From positions 1 to 64,000 of the forward strand of contig NZ_QTZO01000015.1 of assembly GCF_004025585.1 (NCBI RefSeq): 64,000 nt of DNA, given 5' to 3'. How positions within the stretch are numbered: position 1 is the first letter of the stretch; each line of letters begins with the position of its first letter. The DNA comes from Pseudodesulfovibrio sp. S3 (GTDB lineage Bacteria; Desulfobacterota; Desulfovibrionia; Desulfovibrionales; Desulfovibrionaceae). The position numbers and the translations under genes were made by a program. Below, one piece after another: positions 56,238 to 64,000 of the stretch. The notes below the pieces were generated by a model, which searched no databases, was not told the DNA's origin, and saw only the letters and a list, made by a program, of their open reading frames with translations.

Positions 56238-57107
56238 TCAAAGGGCGCAGGAATCATCAGCGCATTCAAGGAACAGATCCCAGAGGGAGTTCATCTCGAT
56301 CACAACGTTTGCCGAAGCCGTATCCAGCGCGGCGGACGTGATGCCCAACCTTGCGACCACGTTGTTCGAGACCTCATAGTTGAGACCGTCGGCACCGAGT
56401 CCGACACCGATCATCTTGGCCAGCACGTTGCCAATATGAACCAGATCCAGGACGATATCCTGGCCATCGAACTCGTCCGGCCTGAGGTGATGTCTGACCA
56501 CGTTGGTGATGGACGGAGGCAGGCCCCACTTGGCCAACAGCCTGCCGCCAAGCTCAGCGTGGTTTATGCCGAGCACGGCTTCTTCGGCCCGGTCAAACGA
56601 AAGGTTCTCGTCGAAGACCAGACGGAGCAACGCGCGCATGTCCACCTCGACAAAGGAACCAAGCAGGAGCTTACCCACCCCGGACAGGAGTCCGGCCGTG
56701 AACGTATGTCTCGGAGCGTCCACCCCAAGGGCGTGGGCCAGCTCGACAGAGGCCACGGCCACCGTGGTCGAATGTTGCAGAAACATGCCGGGAGCCTGGT
56801 CGTATCCCGCTATCACGCGGCAATAGGTGGGGGCCACGCCGGTGGAAATCACGAACCTGAAAATCTCGGGAGATTCCAGCCAGGTCAGGGCGTCGCGAGC
56901 CGTCAGAATGGGCCGTTTGCGGGCGATGGCTGACGCGTTGACCACCTTGAGCAGGTTGGCTGTCAATCCCGGATCATATTCGATGATGCGTGTCAGCTTC
57001 TGGATGCCCGCGTCAAGATCGTCCAGAAGAGCACTGGCCTTGCGAACACAGGTCGGCATGGCGACCACCTTGTCGCACACTGAAAGAATTTCTTCGCGCC
57101 GGGTCAT
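56238..57107 (-). CDS. HDOD-domain signalling protein
   Basis: The product is 289 residues and consists of an HDOD domain: CVRKASALLDDLDAGIQKLT, EYDPGLTANLLKVVNAS, FTAGLLSGVGKLLL, and GINHAELGGRLLAKWGLPP. HDOD proteins are non-enzymatic relatives of HD phosphohydrolases that act in signalling and motility. The ATG at 57107 overlaps the cheD stop, so it is coupled to cheD. GGAG lies eight bases upstream; the GTG at 57116 is less likely. Confidence 0.9.
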   Translation of the reverse strand: MTRREEILSVCDKVVAMPTCVRKASALLDDLDAGIQKLTRIIEYDPGLTANLLKVVNASAIARKRPILTARDALTWLESPEIFRFVISTGVAPTYCRVIAGYDQAPGMFLQHSTTVAVASVELAHALGVDAPRHTFTAGLLSGVGKLLLGSFVEVDMRALLRLVFDENLSFDRAEEAVLGINHAELGGRLLAKWGLPPSITNVVRHHLRPDEFDGQDIVLDLVHIGNVLAKMIGVGLGADGLNYEVSNNVVARLGITSAALDTASANVVIEMNSLWDLFLECADDSCAL

Positions 57108-57634
57108 ATGTCCCACTCCTTTCCCATTGACCTCACTACCACACGACCGGTGTCGAGGTACAGGAAGAGTGTTCTGGGAATTGTGCCCCCAACTTCACTG
57201 GCAGCAAGGGACTTGTGGTTCCGCTCCATCAGTTTTTTGAGTGCCTCGAAATTGCGGACGCCGGTGTCGAACAAGCGGTCGTTGCGCATGTTTGCACATC
57301 CGGCCGCCTTGAACACCAGCCGTCCCCTGTCCGCCCCGTTCTCAACCAGTCTGCGCACCATCATGGCCACACCGGTATTCACGAACATGAACGGATTGGA
57401 ACGGGCCTTTTCCTTGGCGGCCAAGGCAGAGGGCAGCAGACAGTGGACCATCCCGCCGATACGGGCCTTGGGATCATAGACCGAGACGCCAAGGCAGGAA
57501 CCCAGCGAATAGGTAACAATGACCTCTTCGGGGTTCTTGGAAAATTTCATGTCCGAAATGCCGACGACAACGAGGTTATTGGGAATGACTGCTCTCCTGC
57601 TCGGACCGTTTCCGACCCAAATCCTTTGATGCAC
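57104..57634 (-). CDS. cheD: Chemoreceptor deamidase CheD
   Basis: The product is up to 176 residues. The catalytic Cys is in VTYSLGSCLGVSVYD and the His in GGMVHCLLPSA. CheD deamidates receptor glutamines and couples to CheC. The start is unclear: GTG at 57634 has only AAAG upstream, while an AGGAG near 57595 points at an ATT codon a few bases on; the conserved fold begins near VVGISDMK, after both. The HDOD gene overlaps its end by four bases. Confidence 0.9.
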   Translation of the reverse strand: MHQRIWVGNGPSRRAVIPNNLVVVGISDMKFSKNPEEVIVTYSLGSCLGVSVYDPKARIGGMVHCLLPSALAAKEKARSNPFMFVNTGVAMMVRRLVENGADRGRLVFKAAGCANMRNDRLFDTGVRNFEALKKLMERNHKSLAASEVGGTIPRTLFLYLDTGRVVVRSMGKEWDI

Positions 57635-57693
57635 CTTTACGGGGTTGAGGCCGGTTAGTAAAGTCCTGCCTCTTCCTTGCCTTTAGGACTGTT

Positions 57694-58458
57694 TTGACCA
57701 ATAATTCCCAGATGCGAAACAAGGAACTGGTCGTCCTGGCCGACATCCACGGCAACTCCCTGGCCCTTGCGGCCGTGTTGGCCCACGCGAAAGAACGCGG
57801 CCGGACCCGCTTTTTCAACCTGGGCGACACCTTCTACGGCCCCCTGGACCCGGCCGGAACATGGCGCATCCTCAGGGAACTGGACATGCCAGCCGTGCTC
57901 GGCAATCAGGACCGCATCCTTCTTCAGGGCGGTCAGCAATGGAGCGGCATCCCTGTCTTTGGCCGGACCCTTGAGGCCATCGGCAGAGAAGGACTCGACT
58001 GGCTCGGTTCCCTGCCTGAGACACTCAGGCCGGAGCCGGACATCCTGCTCTGCCACGGCACGCCTCGAAACGACACGGCGTATCTGCTTGAGGACGTGTC
58101 CACGGGACTGCCTGCCATGCGCCCCTGCCGCCAGATGCTGGACGACCTGCTGCCCGAGGCAGCGGGCTGCTCGCTCGTCCTGACGGGCCACAGCCACCAC
58201 GCCGGGCTGGCTTCCTGCGACGACATCACCGTGGTCAATCCCGGCAGTGTGGGTCTGCCGGCCTACGACGACATTGATCCGCCGCACATAATGGCCAGCG
58301 GTTCGCCCCACGCCAGCTACGCCGTGCTGACCCGGACTGAGAATGGATGGAATGCGGAGTTCTCCGAGGTAGAGTACGACTGGGAAGCCGCGGCCGCACA
58401 GGCCCGTGCCAACGGCCGGGAAGATTGGGCCCGATGGCTCGCCACCGGCATGGCCTAG
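57694..58458 (+). CDS. Calcineurin-like metallophosphoesterase
   Basis: The product is 254 residues with the metal-site motifs LADIHGN, NLGDTFYG, GNQD, CHGTPR and TGHSHH. It resembles YfcE/MJ0936-like phosphodiesterases; substrate unknown. The start may be TTG at 57694, which has AGGA five bases upstream, or ATG at 57712, which lacks a ribosome site; the conserved sequence begins shortly after the latter. Confidence 0.88.
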   Translation: MTNNSQMRNKELVVLADIHGNSLALAAVLAHAKERGRTRFFNLGDTFYGPLDPAGTWRILRELDMPAVLGNQDRILLQGGQQWSGIPVFGRTLEAIGREGLDWLGSLPETLRPEPDILLCHGTPRNDTAYLLEDVSTGLPAMRPCRQMLDDLLPEAAGCSLVLTGHSHHAGLASCDDITVVNPGSVGLPAYDDIDPPHIMASGSPHASYAVLTRTENGWNAEFSEVEYDWEAAAAQARANGREDWARWLATGMA

Positions 58459-58606
58459 ATGCCCCCAAGTATCTTGGCAACCAACTGCATTCTTTTCTGG
58501 ACTTTTTTTAGATTTTTCTGAAAAATGCTCCTAACTTTATATATCAGACATGTGCCTGACAGATGGCCATATCGGATGCAACGACCATAACACCGGCCCA
58601 AAGGAC

Positions 58607-60430
58607 ATGAAGCAGCACACTGCCGCACATATACGCACCCTGTTTGCCCTGGCGCTCTGCGCTGTTGCGGCCCTATTCCTCTGTACTCCCCAGGCCGAGG
58701 CAGTCTCGGCCAAATCCTACTTCGTTGTCGGCCATTCCGAATTCCATGCCCTGATCAAGAACAGCAGAAAAGCCAAATACCGCTCCAATTGGGAAAAAGT
58801 GGAGGCATCGTTCACCCGGTGCCTCAAGGCCTCGCCCAACGGCTCTTATGCCCCCAAGGCCCTGTATTACATCGGCCGTACCCACGAGGAGCTCGGAGCG
58901 CGAAGCGGCATGAAGTCCGACTTCCGGCAGGCAGTGGATTATTACGGCAGGGTGCTCGCCCGCTACCCGCGTCACGGATGGGCCGACGACTGCCTTTTCC
59001 ATCGGGCCGAAATCTATTCCAAACGACTGAAGGAAACAAACTCGGCCAGGTTGGACTTGGCGCGTATCATTGTTGATTATCCGCGCTCGGACATGCATGC
59101 CAAGGCCGTGGCCGCCCTCAAAAGCCTGGGCAAATACAACTGGGCCATTGCCGAAGTCTCCGGGGACAAGCAATCCCGGGACACAAGCCTTGACCAGGTG
59201 GCAACACAAGCGGCTCGGACGTCCAAATCACAGCCCAAACCGGTGAAACAACAGAGCGTTGGCGCCAAGGTCAAAGACCCGTCCGACATGGCGCACCTGG
59301 ACGTTGTCCGCTTTACCTCAAGCGACGAATATACCAGAGTCGTCCTGGAACTGGATGCCCAGGTCAAATTCCGCTATCAGGTACTTGCCCCCAACCCGGA
59401 AGTGGGCCGTCCCCACCGTCTGTATGTCGACATGGAAGGCTCCAAACTGGGTCACGACGTGACAGCCGCCACCACCGTGTCAGATGGCATCCTGCGTTCC
59501 ATCCGTGCGGGCCAGTACTCCAAGGACACCACCCGCGTGGTCCTCGATTTTCTGGACATGCAGGAGTACAAGGTCTTTCCCCTGCAAAACCCCTATCGCA
59601 TCGTCATCGATGTCTATGCCCCCGACAAGAACGCGCCTGTTGCTTCGGCCGCTCCCAGTCAGGAACCCAGGAAAACGACCGGGAATTCCACCTACCGCCC
59701 CCCCAGCGGCAGCAAGAAGATGGCCGGCGACCTCCTTGAGCAGCTCGGCTTGACGGTCAAGACCATCATGATCGACCCGGGTCATGGCGGGAAAGATCCT
59801 GGAGCCGTAGCCAACGGACTGCGAGAGAAGGACATAAATCTGAAGTTTGCCAAGCTGCTCGGCGGGAAGCTCCAGGGACAAGGTTTCAACGTGATCTACA
59901 CCCGGACCACGGACGTGTTCATCCCCCTGGAAAAGCGCACGGCCATGGCCAATGTCCAGAAGGCGGATCTGTTTCTGTCAGTCCACTGCAATGCCAACCG
60001 CAGCCGCAGCGTCAACGGGCTGGAGACCTACAGCCTGAACCTGGCAAAAACCGATGCGGCAGTGCGTATCGCGGCCCGAGAAAACGCCGTGGACCCACGG
60101 GCCATCTCGGACCTGCAATTCATTCTGACCGACCTGATGGTCAATTCCAAGATCAAGGAGTCGCGCGACCTGGCAGCGGACGTGCAGTCCAACACCGTCA
60201 ACCGCGTCAGGAAGAAATACACGGTCACGAACAAAGGCACCCGCGAAGCCCCCTTCTATGTGCTCATGGGCGCAAAAATGCCTTCCGTACTGGTGGAACT
60301 CGGCTACATGACCAACAAGACCGAGGCGAGCCGCCTCAAGTCAAACGCCTATCTCGAATACCTTGCCAACGGCATCGTTGAAGGGATTCTTGCCTACAAA
60401 AGCAAAATTGAAAGATACGCAATGATTTAG
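58607..60430 (+). CDS. AmiC-type N-acetylmuramoyl-L-alanine amidase
   Basis: The product is 607 residues. After a signal peptide (to about residue 33) comes a TPR-like region (about 60-170), an AMIN domain (about 230-350; VVRFTSSDEYTRVVLEL), and an Amidase_3 catalytic domain from about 385 with zinc ligands in DPGHGGKDPGA, NGLREKDINL, LSVHCNAN and VELGYMTN. It cleaves septal peptidoglycan to separate daughter cells. The N-terminal TPR-like module is an addition to the standard AmiC layout. ATG 58607 begins the signal peptide; 58550 is an alternative start. Confidence 0.93.
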   Translation: MKQHTAAHIRTLFALALCAVAALFLCTPQAEAVSAKSYFVVGHSEFHALIKNSRKAKYRSNWEKVEASFTRCLKASPNGSYAPKALYYIGRTHEELGARSGMKSDFRQAVDYYGRVLARYPRHGWADDCLFHRAEIYSKRLKETNSARLDLARIIVDYPRSDMHAKAVAALKSLGKYNWAIAEVSGDKQSRDTSLDQVATQAARTSKSQPKPVKQQSVGAKVKDPSDMAHLDVVRFTSSDEYTRVVLELDAQVKFRYQVLAPNPEVGRPHRLYVDMEGSKLGHDVTAATTVSDGILRSIRAGQYSKDTTRVVLDFLDMQEYKVFPLQNPYRIVIDVYAPDKNAPVASAAPSQEPRKTTGNSTYRPPSGSKKMAGDLLEQLGLTVKTIMIDPGHGGKDPGAVANGLREKDINLKFAKLLGGKLQGQGFNVIYTRTTDVFIPLEKRTAMANVQKADLFLSVHCNANRSRSVNGLETYSLNLAKTDAAVRIAARENAVDPRAISDLQFILTDLMVNSKIKESRDLAADVQSNTVNRVRKKYTVTNKGTREAPFYVLMGAKMPSVLVELGYMTNKTEASRLKSNAYLEYLANGIVEGILAYKSKIERYAMI

Positions 60431-60515
60431 AACGGCTTTCGGCAGCGGCGCATCTGCTTTTTCCCGGCCAGCTTCCCTGAAGAAAACAGACTGCCGGATT
60501 CGCAAGCGCCGGACC

Positions 60516-61280
60516 TTACTTGCCCCGGACTTCCAACCACAGATTGGCCCTTGCAGCGGCTTCATCCATCTCTGCGCGGGTCATGTACTTGACGATTTCC
60601 ACGAGGTTGTCATTGGCCTTGGGATTGCCCTTGGTTCCGGCAATGGCGAACCATTTGCATGCCTCGACATAATCCGGCTCCTGGTCCACGCCCCTGACCA
60701 GCAGTTCACCCAGGGTGTTCTGGGCATCCGTGTACCCCTGCTCCGCGGACTTCTCGAGCCAGGCCCGGGCCTCGGATACGTCCCGCTCGACCAGACTGCC
60801 GGACAGACGCAGGATGGCCATGTTGAACTGGCTCTGGGCATCGCCGTTCTTTGCGGCCCGTTGCACCCAGTACAGGAAACCGGCGACATCCCGTTCCACG
60901 CCGATCCCCTTGCCATAGGCATGGGCCAAAAAGACCTGAGCCGGCGGGTAATCCTGCTTTGCCGCTGCACGAATCAATGAAAAGCCCCTGTCCTGATCCT
61001 TTTTCACGCCCACGCCCGAGACATAGAACTGACCAAGAATATGCTGGGCGTCCGGATATCCCTGGTCAACGGCCTTGTGCAGCCAGAAGAGCACCTTGTC
61101 CATGTCGTGCACGCCCAGGCTGCCGTCATAATACATGCGGGCCATCTCCACCTGGGCCGCAGGATCGCCTGACCGGGCAGCGGCCTTTGTTTCGTGCCCC
61201 AACTCGGGCAACGCCAGGAAAAAAGACGACAAGACGAGCAGCACAGGGATGCTAACGGCCAGTATGGATCTGTGGAGCAT
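60516..61280 (-). CDS. Exported Sel1-repeat protein
   Basis: The product is 254 residues with an N-terminal hydrophobic segment (ILAVSIPVLLVLSSFFLA) and about five Sel1-like repeats (AQVEMARMYYDGSLGV, AQHILGQFYVSGVGV, AQVFLAHAYGKGIGV). Such repeats mediate protein contacts in the envelope. AAAGG precedes the ATG. It converges with the amidase gene and diverges from the DJ-1 gene. Confidence 0.9.
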   Translation of the reverse strand: MLHRSILAVSIPVLLVLSSFFLALPELGHETKAAARSGDPAAQVEMARMYYDGSLGVHDMDKVLFWLHKAVDQGYPDAQHILGQFYVSGVGVKKDQDRGFSLIRAAAKQDYPPAQVFLAHAYGKGIGVERDVAGFLYWVQRAAKNGDAQSQFNMAILRLSGSLVERDVSEARAWLEKSAEQGYTDAQNTLGELLVRGVDQEPDYVEACKWFAIAGTKGNPKANDNLVEIVKYMTRAEMDEAAARANLWLEVRGK

Positions 61281-61336
61281 GGTTGACGACCTTTGTACCG
61301 GTTGAAAAGGAGTGTCTGATCACCATGTACAACTTG

Positions 61337-61365
61337 TCAGATATTGTCAAAAGCGGTATGGCCGA
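61337..61365 (+). promoter_or_regulatory. Candidate promoter for DJ-1 gene
   Basis: TTGTCA, a 17-nt spacer and TATGGC lie about 50-70 nt upstream of the DJ-1/PfpI start in the divergent spacer. A weak housekeeping-type promoter by eye. Confidence 0.3.
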
Positions 61366-61410
61366 TTGCAGGTAAAAACGTGTCTGCATCATTCCAACTC
61401 GAGGTGACCA

Positions 61411-62010
61411 ATGCGTAACATTATCCCAGCCGTTTTCGGATTTATTGCCCTCCTGACCCTTGTCCTGTCGGTATCCCCGAACGCCCTGGCCGATGCGCAA
61501 GGGAAAAAAGCGCTGCTCATCGTGGCTCCCAGCGACTTTGAGCCCACGGAATACTCCACAACGCGTTCGACCCTCGAATCGGGCGGCATGACCTGCACCG
61601 TGGCCTCCACGAAAACCGGCTCACTGAAGAGCGCCAAGGGCACGCGGGCCCAATCCGATCTCGTTCTCAGCGAAGTTCAGACCGGAGACTACGACGCCAT
61701 CGTCATCATCGGCGGCAACGGCATAAAGAGGCTGTGGATGAACGAGGATGCCCACCGCATCGTGCGTGAAGCCGCAGAGCAGGACAAGGTCGTGGCCGCC
61801 ATCTGCGCCGGCCCAGGCGTTCTGGCATACTCCGGCGTCATGCAGGGCAAAAAGGGCACGGCCCACCCCAAGAGCGGCGCACCCGGCGCCCTCAAGGAAA
61901 ACGGTTGCGAATACACCGGCAACAGGGTTGAAGTGGACAACAAATTCATCACTGCAAACGGTCCACAGGCAGCCAAATCTTTCGGACAGGCCATTGTGGC
62001 CGCATTCTGA
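61411..62010 (+). CDS. Exported DJ-1/PfpI-family protein
   Basis: The product is 199 residues. A signal peptide (VFGFIALLTLVLSVSPNALA) is followed by a DJ-1/PfpI fold with KALLIVAPSDFEP, VIIGGNGIKRLW and the nucleophile-elbow Cys in AAICAGPGVLA. Members include glyoxalases and chaperones; an exported form is unusual because most are cytoplasmic. GAGG precedes the ATG. Confidence 0.9.
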   Translation: MRNIIPAVFGFIALLTLVLSVSPNALADAQGKKALLIVAPSDFEPTEYSTTRSTLESGGMTCTVASTKTGSLKSAKGTRAQSDLVLSEVQTGDYDAIVIIGGNGIKRLWMNEDAHRIVREAAEQDKVVAAICAGPGVLAYSGVMQGKKGTAHPKSGAPGALKENGCEYTGNRVEVDNKFITANGPQAAKSFGQAIVAAF

Positions 62011-62032
62011 GTTTCACCGTCAGCCCACAGGC

Positions 62033-62066
62033 AAAAAGCCCCGGCCCCAACGGTCCGGGGTTTTTT
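62033..62066 (+). terminator. Terminator after DJ-1 gene
   Basis: CCCCGG (62039-62044) and CCGGGG (62055-62060) are flanked by A and T runs, ending in six T. It also lies just beyond the end of the converging helicase gene at 62108. Confidence 0.85.
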
Positions 62067-62107
62067 CAATGACGCAATGGGACTGAAAAAAACTCACGGA
62101 AGCCGCG

Positions 62108-64000
62108 CTACCAGTCCACGGGCAGCTTCACCTTCTGAGCTGCCTTGTTCGAAAAAAGTATGTGACCGTGCTCCCTGCCGAAAAGATACACATCCCGCGT
62201 CACGGACACGTCCTGGCGGCAATACTCGGTGATCAGGTCGAGCCGACCTTCCTTCCACCACTTGAGCGCCTGCAATCCGTCGGCGGACTTGCCCACGTCC
62301 AGGGTGGCCGAGGCGATGTTGTCGAGCTTGACCCTGTAGCCGAGCCGGTTGTGCACCTCCATCAACAGGTCGAGATTCGGCAATGAACGGAAGCCGAAGG
62401 GATGCAACCCGCCCAGCACGGCGTAGTCGAACTTGACATGGTTGAACCCGATGACCAGATCGAACTGCTTGAGATGGTCCACCAACTCGTTCATCTGATC
62501 CTGCTCATAGTCATGCATGGCACCGTCTTTCGAATCAAAGATGCAGGCAATGGACACGCCCATGCGGTCGGCGCGATTCCAGCCCCCCACCTCGTCCGCG
62601 GAAAAACGGGTTTCGATGTCGATGACGCCGTACCGCTTTGGCGCGGGCTTCTTCATGTCGATTCCTGGCAGTGTGTTCACATCGATGTCCTTTGCTTCAA
62701 TGGATTTCGGATCGCCCGAACGGATGGCCTCCAGAACGAAACGAGCAGCGCGCTTGTCAATGGGCCGGTTACCCGAGCCGCACTTGGGCGAATGGACGCA
62801 GGACGGACAGCCCAGCTCGCACGGGCAGTCCCGGATGGTCTTCAGGGTGGTCTCGACCAGGTCGTCGGCCCGCTCAAAGGCCTGCCGGGTCAACCCCGCA
62901 CCGCCGGGCATGCCGTCGTAGATGAAGACCGCCGGACCTTCCACCTGCGGATGCATGGGTGTAGAAATGCCGCCCAGATCATTGCGATCAGTCATGACCA
63001 ACAGCGGCAACATGCCGATGGCCGCGTGTTCAAAGGCGTGGATGCCGCCCATGAAATGCAGGAACTCCTCCTCGCAACGGCGGCGGATGTCGTGACCCAC
63101 CTCGAACCAGATCGCTTCGGTCTCGAAAACCAGGGGCGGCAGATCAAGGGGGATGATGCCGAGCAGTTTGCCGCCGCGAACCGACCGCTTCTCGTACCCG
63201 GTGATCTGTTCCGTGACCCGGACCCGGCCGAAATAGACGCGGGTGCCGAAGCTCGCCTTCCGGCCGAGCACTTCCAAGATCTCGGTGTCCTTGTTGCCGC
63301 GCGGACGGGTATAGTAGCCCACGCGCTCGCTCCTGGCGTGGACGGCCCCGGAGCCGAGGTCCAGTTCGGTGATGACGAAGGTCTTGCCCCGGTGCAGGTA
63401 GACCGCACCCGGATGGGTCTCGCGATAGGCCCGGTGCTCGTCGATGGTGCCGATGACAGGTGCTTTTTCCTGACCAAGGGAATTGTCCTCGATGTGCATC
63501 TGGCGCCCAGCCCCGCGCAGGTCAACGTCCCGGTGGGGCCGCTTCAGATGGGACACGATCTCAAACGGGTGGCCGGACCGGTCCGGCTCGACCTCGTAAA
63601 GCTGTCCCATGGACACCAGCTCTTCCACCCGCGTTCCCACTGCCTCCTCGCGCAGGAAAGGCTCCCCCCGGCGCAGGGTCAGTTCCACGGCGGCGCATAT
63701 GAGGTGCCGGTCCATGATCACCGAGTTGTACGGATTGAGCATGGCCGACTCGGGCGGACGGGAAAAGAAATCATCGGGGTTGCGCATGAAATACTGATCC
63801 AGGGCGTCTTCCTGGGCAATGAGGGCCACGGCCGAAGCCCGCTGGCTGCGGCCCACGCGCCCCCCCCGTTGCAGGGTGGCCATGATGGAGCCGGGGTAAC
63901 CTACCATGATGCAGACATCCAGGCCGCCGATGTCGATGCCCAGCTCCAGGGCCGAGGTGGAGATGACCGCCAACAGATCGCCGTCGGCCATGCGCGTTTC
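62108..64000 (-). CDS. MrfA-like helicase with C-terminal MrfB-like exonuclease domain, partial
   Basis: The frame is open to the window edge, so the N-terminal helicase lobe is missing. The visible 630 residues begin in the second RecA-like lobe (TSALELGIDIGGLD, GRVGRSQRAS), followed by an MrfA/YprA-type DUF1998 region with a cysteine cluster, CELGCPSCVHSPKCGSGN. From about residue 455 of the visible part a DnaQ/RNase-H-like domain begins (YGVIDIETRF, GFNHVKFDYAVL, EYCRQDVSVTRDVY), with acidic residues at all three expected places, similar to B. subtilis YprB/MrfB. In B. subtilis the two are separate proteins of mitomycin-damage repair. Confidence 0.9.
   Translation of the reverse strand, partial: ETRMADGDLLAVISTSALELGIDIGGLDVCIMVGYPGSIMATLQRGGRVGRSQRASAVALIAQEDALDQYFMRNPDDFFSRPPESAMLNPYNSVIMDRHLICAAVELTLRRGEPFLREEAVGTRVEELVSMGQLYEVEPDRSGHPFEIVSHLKRPHRDVDLRGAGRQMHIEDNSLGQEKAPVIGTIDEHRAYRETHPGAVYLHRGKTFVITELDLGSGAVHARSERVGYYTRPRGNKDTEILEVLGRKASFGTRVYFGRVRVTEQITGYEKRSVRGGKLLGIIPLDLPPLVFETEAIWFEVGHDIRRRCEEEFLHFMGGIHAFEHAAIGMLPLLVMTDRNDLGGISTPMHPQVEGPAVFIYDGMPGGAGLTRQAFERADDLVETTLKTIRDCPCELGCPSCVHSPKCGSGNRPIDKRAARFVLEAIRSGDPKSIEAKDIDVNTLPGIDMKKPAPKRYGVIDIETRFSADEVGGWNRADRMGVSIACIFDSKDGAMHDYEQDQMNELVDHLKQFDLVIGFNHVKFDYAVLGGLHPFGFRSLPNLDLLMEVHNRLGYRVKLDNIASATLDVGKSADGLQALKWWKEGRLDLITEYCRQDVSVTRDVYLFGREHGHILFSNKAAQKVKLPVDW

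Overview
The window reads as chromosome of a sulfate-reducing Desulfobacterota bacterium of the Desulfovibrionaceae, most like Desulfovibrio/Pseudodesulfovibrio. This rests on protein character, gene neighbourhoods and a high-GC, strongly GC3-biased coding style; it is an inference, not a database match. Genes are dense on both strands with short spacers, many hairpin terminators and several REP-like repeat blocks. No tRNA, rRNA, CRISPR array, prophage or insertion sequence was seen. One structured RNA, 6S RNA, is clear.

Layout. 1-1343 is a non-coding block holding three copies of a ~240-bp structured repeat. 1344-4998 (minus) carries a GT2 glycosyltransferase and a polysaccharide deacetylase/GT4 fusion. 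5174-7531 carries a sigma-54 activator with a degenerate receiver, a small DUF4911-like protein and a membrane protein. 7596-9488 (minus) is a three-gene operon ending in an orphan PqqD-like protein. 9605-11182 is a membrane SpoIIE-type phosphatase whose frame is interrupted by an in-frame UGA followed by a SECIS-like hairpin. 11337-22483 is an apparent six-gene operon: minimal FtsX permease, LolD-type ATPase, a 1632-residue protein joining a dead M28-peptidase-like ectodomain to a second FtsX permease, a DUF6785-type membrane protein, a periplasmic binding protein and an OPT-like transporter. This operon is the best candidate for an undescribed system.

22522-30539 holds a low-GC island gene with an L,D-transpeptidase-like remnant, then a housekeeping run: glmU, zapB-like, zapA, 6S RNA, rny, cheR, ymdB, tyrS. 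30590-31694 has a repeat-rich spacer and a queuosine-precursor transporter. 31716-35237 (minus) has argS with a SPOR protein, plus a DUF2157-like membrane protein. 35333-37072 has an AraC regulator and an EamA exporter. 37143-41323 (minus) has two paralogous receiver-TPR proteins with Glu at the phosphoacceptor site, an MBL-fold hydrolase and a Cys-cluster protein. 41446-45398 has a SpoIIAA-like protein, dapF, a 60-bp perfect palindrome, a PaaI thioesterase and acs.

45730-50846 is a signalling stretch: chemoreceptor, Ser/Thr kinase fused to a DUF1566 domain, and a K+ channel overlapping a cyclic-nucleotide-binding protein. 51166-53569 has a SPOR lipoprotein, a HU/IHF protein, a HIT hydrolase and a NeuD-like acyltransferase. 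53794-57634 has fabD-aroE-peptidylprolyl isomerase and a cheD-HDOD pair. 57694-64000 has a phosphoesterase, an AmiC-like amidase, a Sel1 protein, a periplasmic DJ-1/PfpI protein and the C-terminal part of a helicase fused to an exonuclease-like domain (MrfA/MrfB-like), which runs off the window. Most start sites were chosen from Shine-Dalgarno spacing; uncertain ones are flagged.
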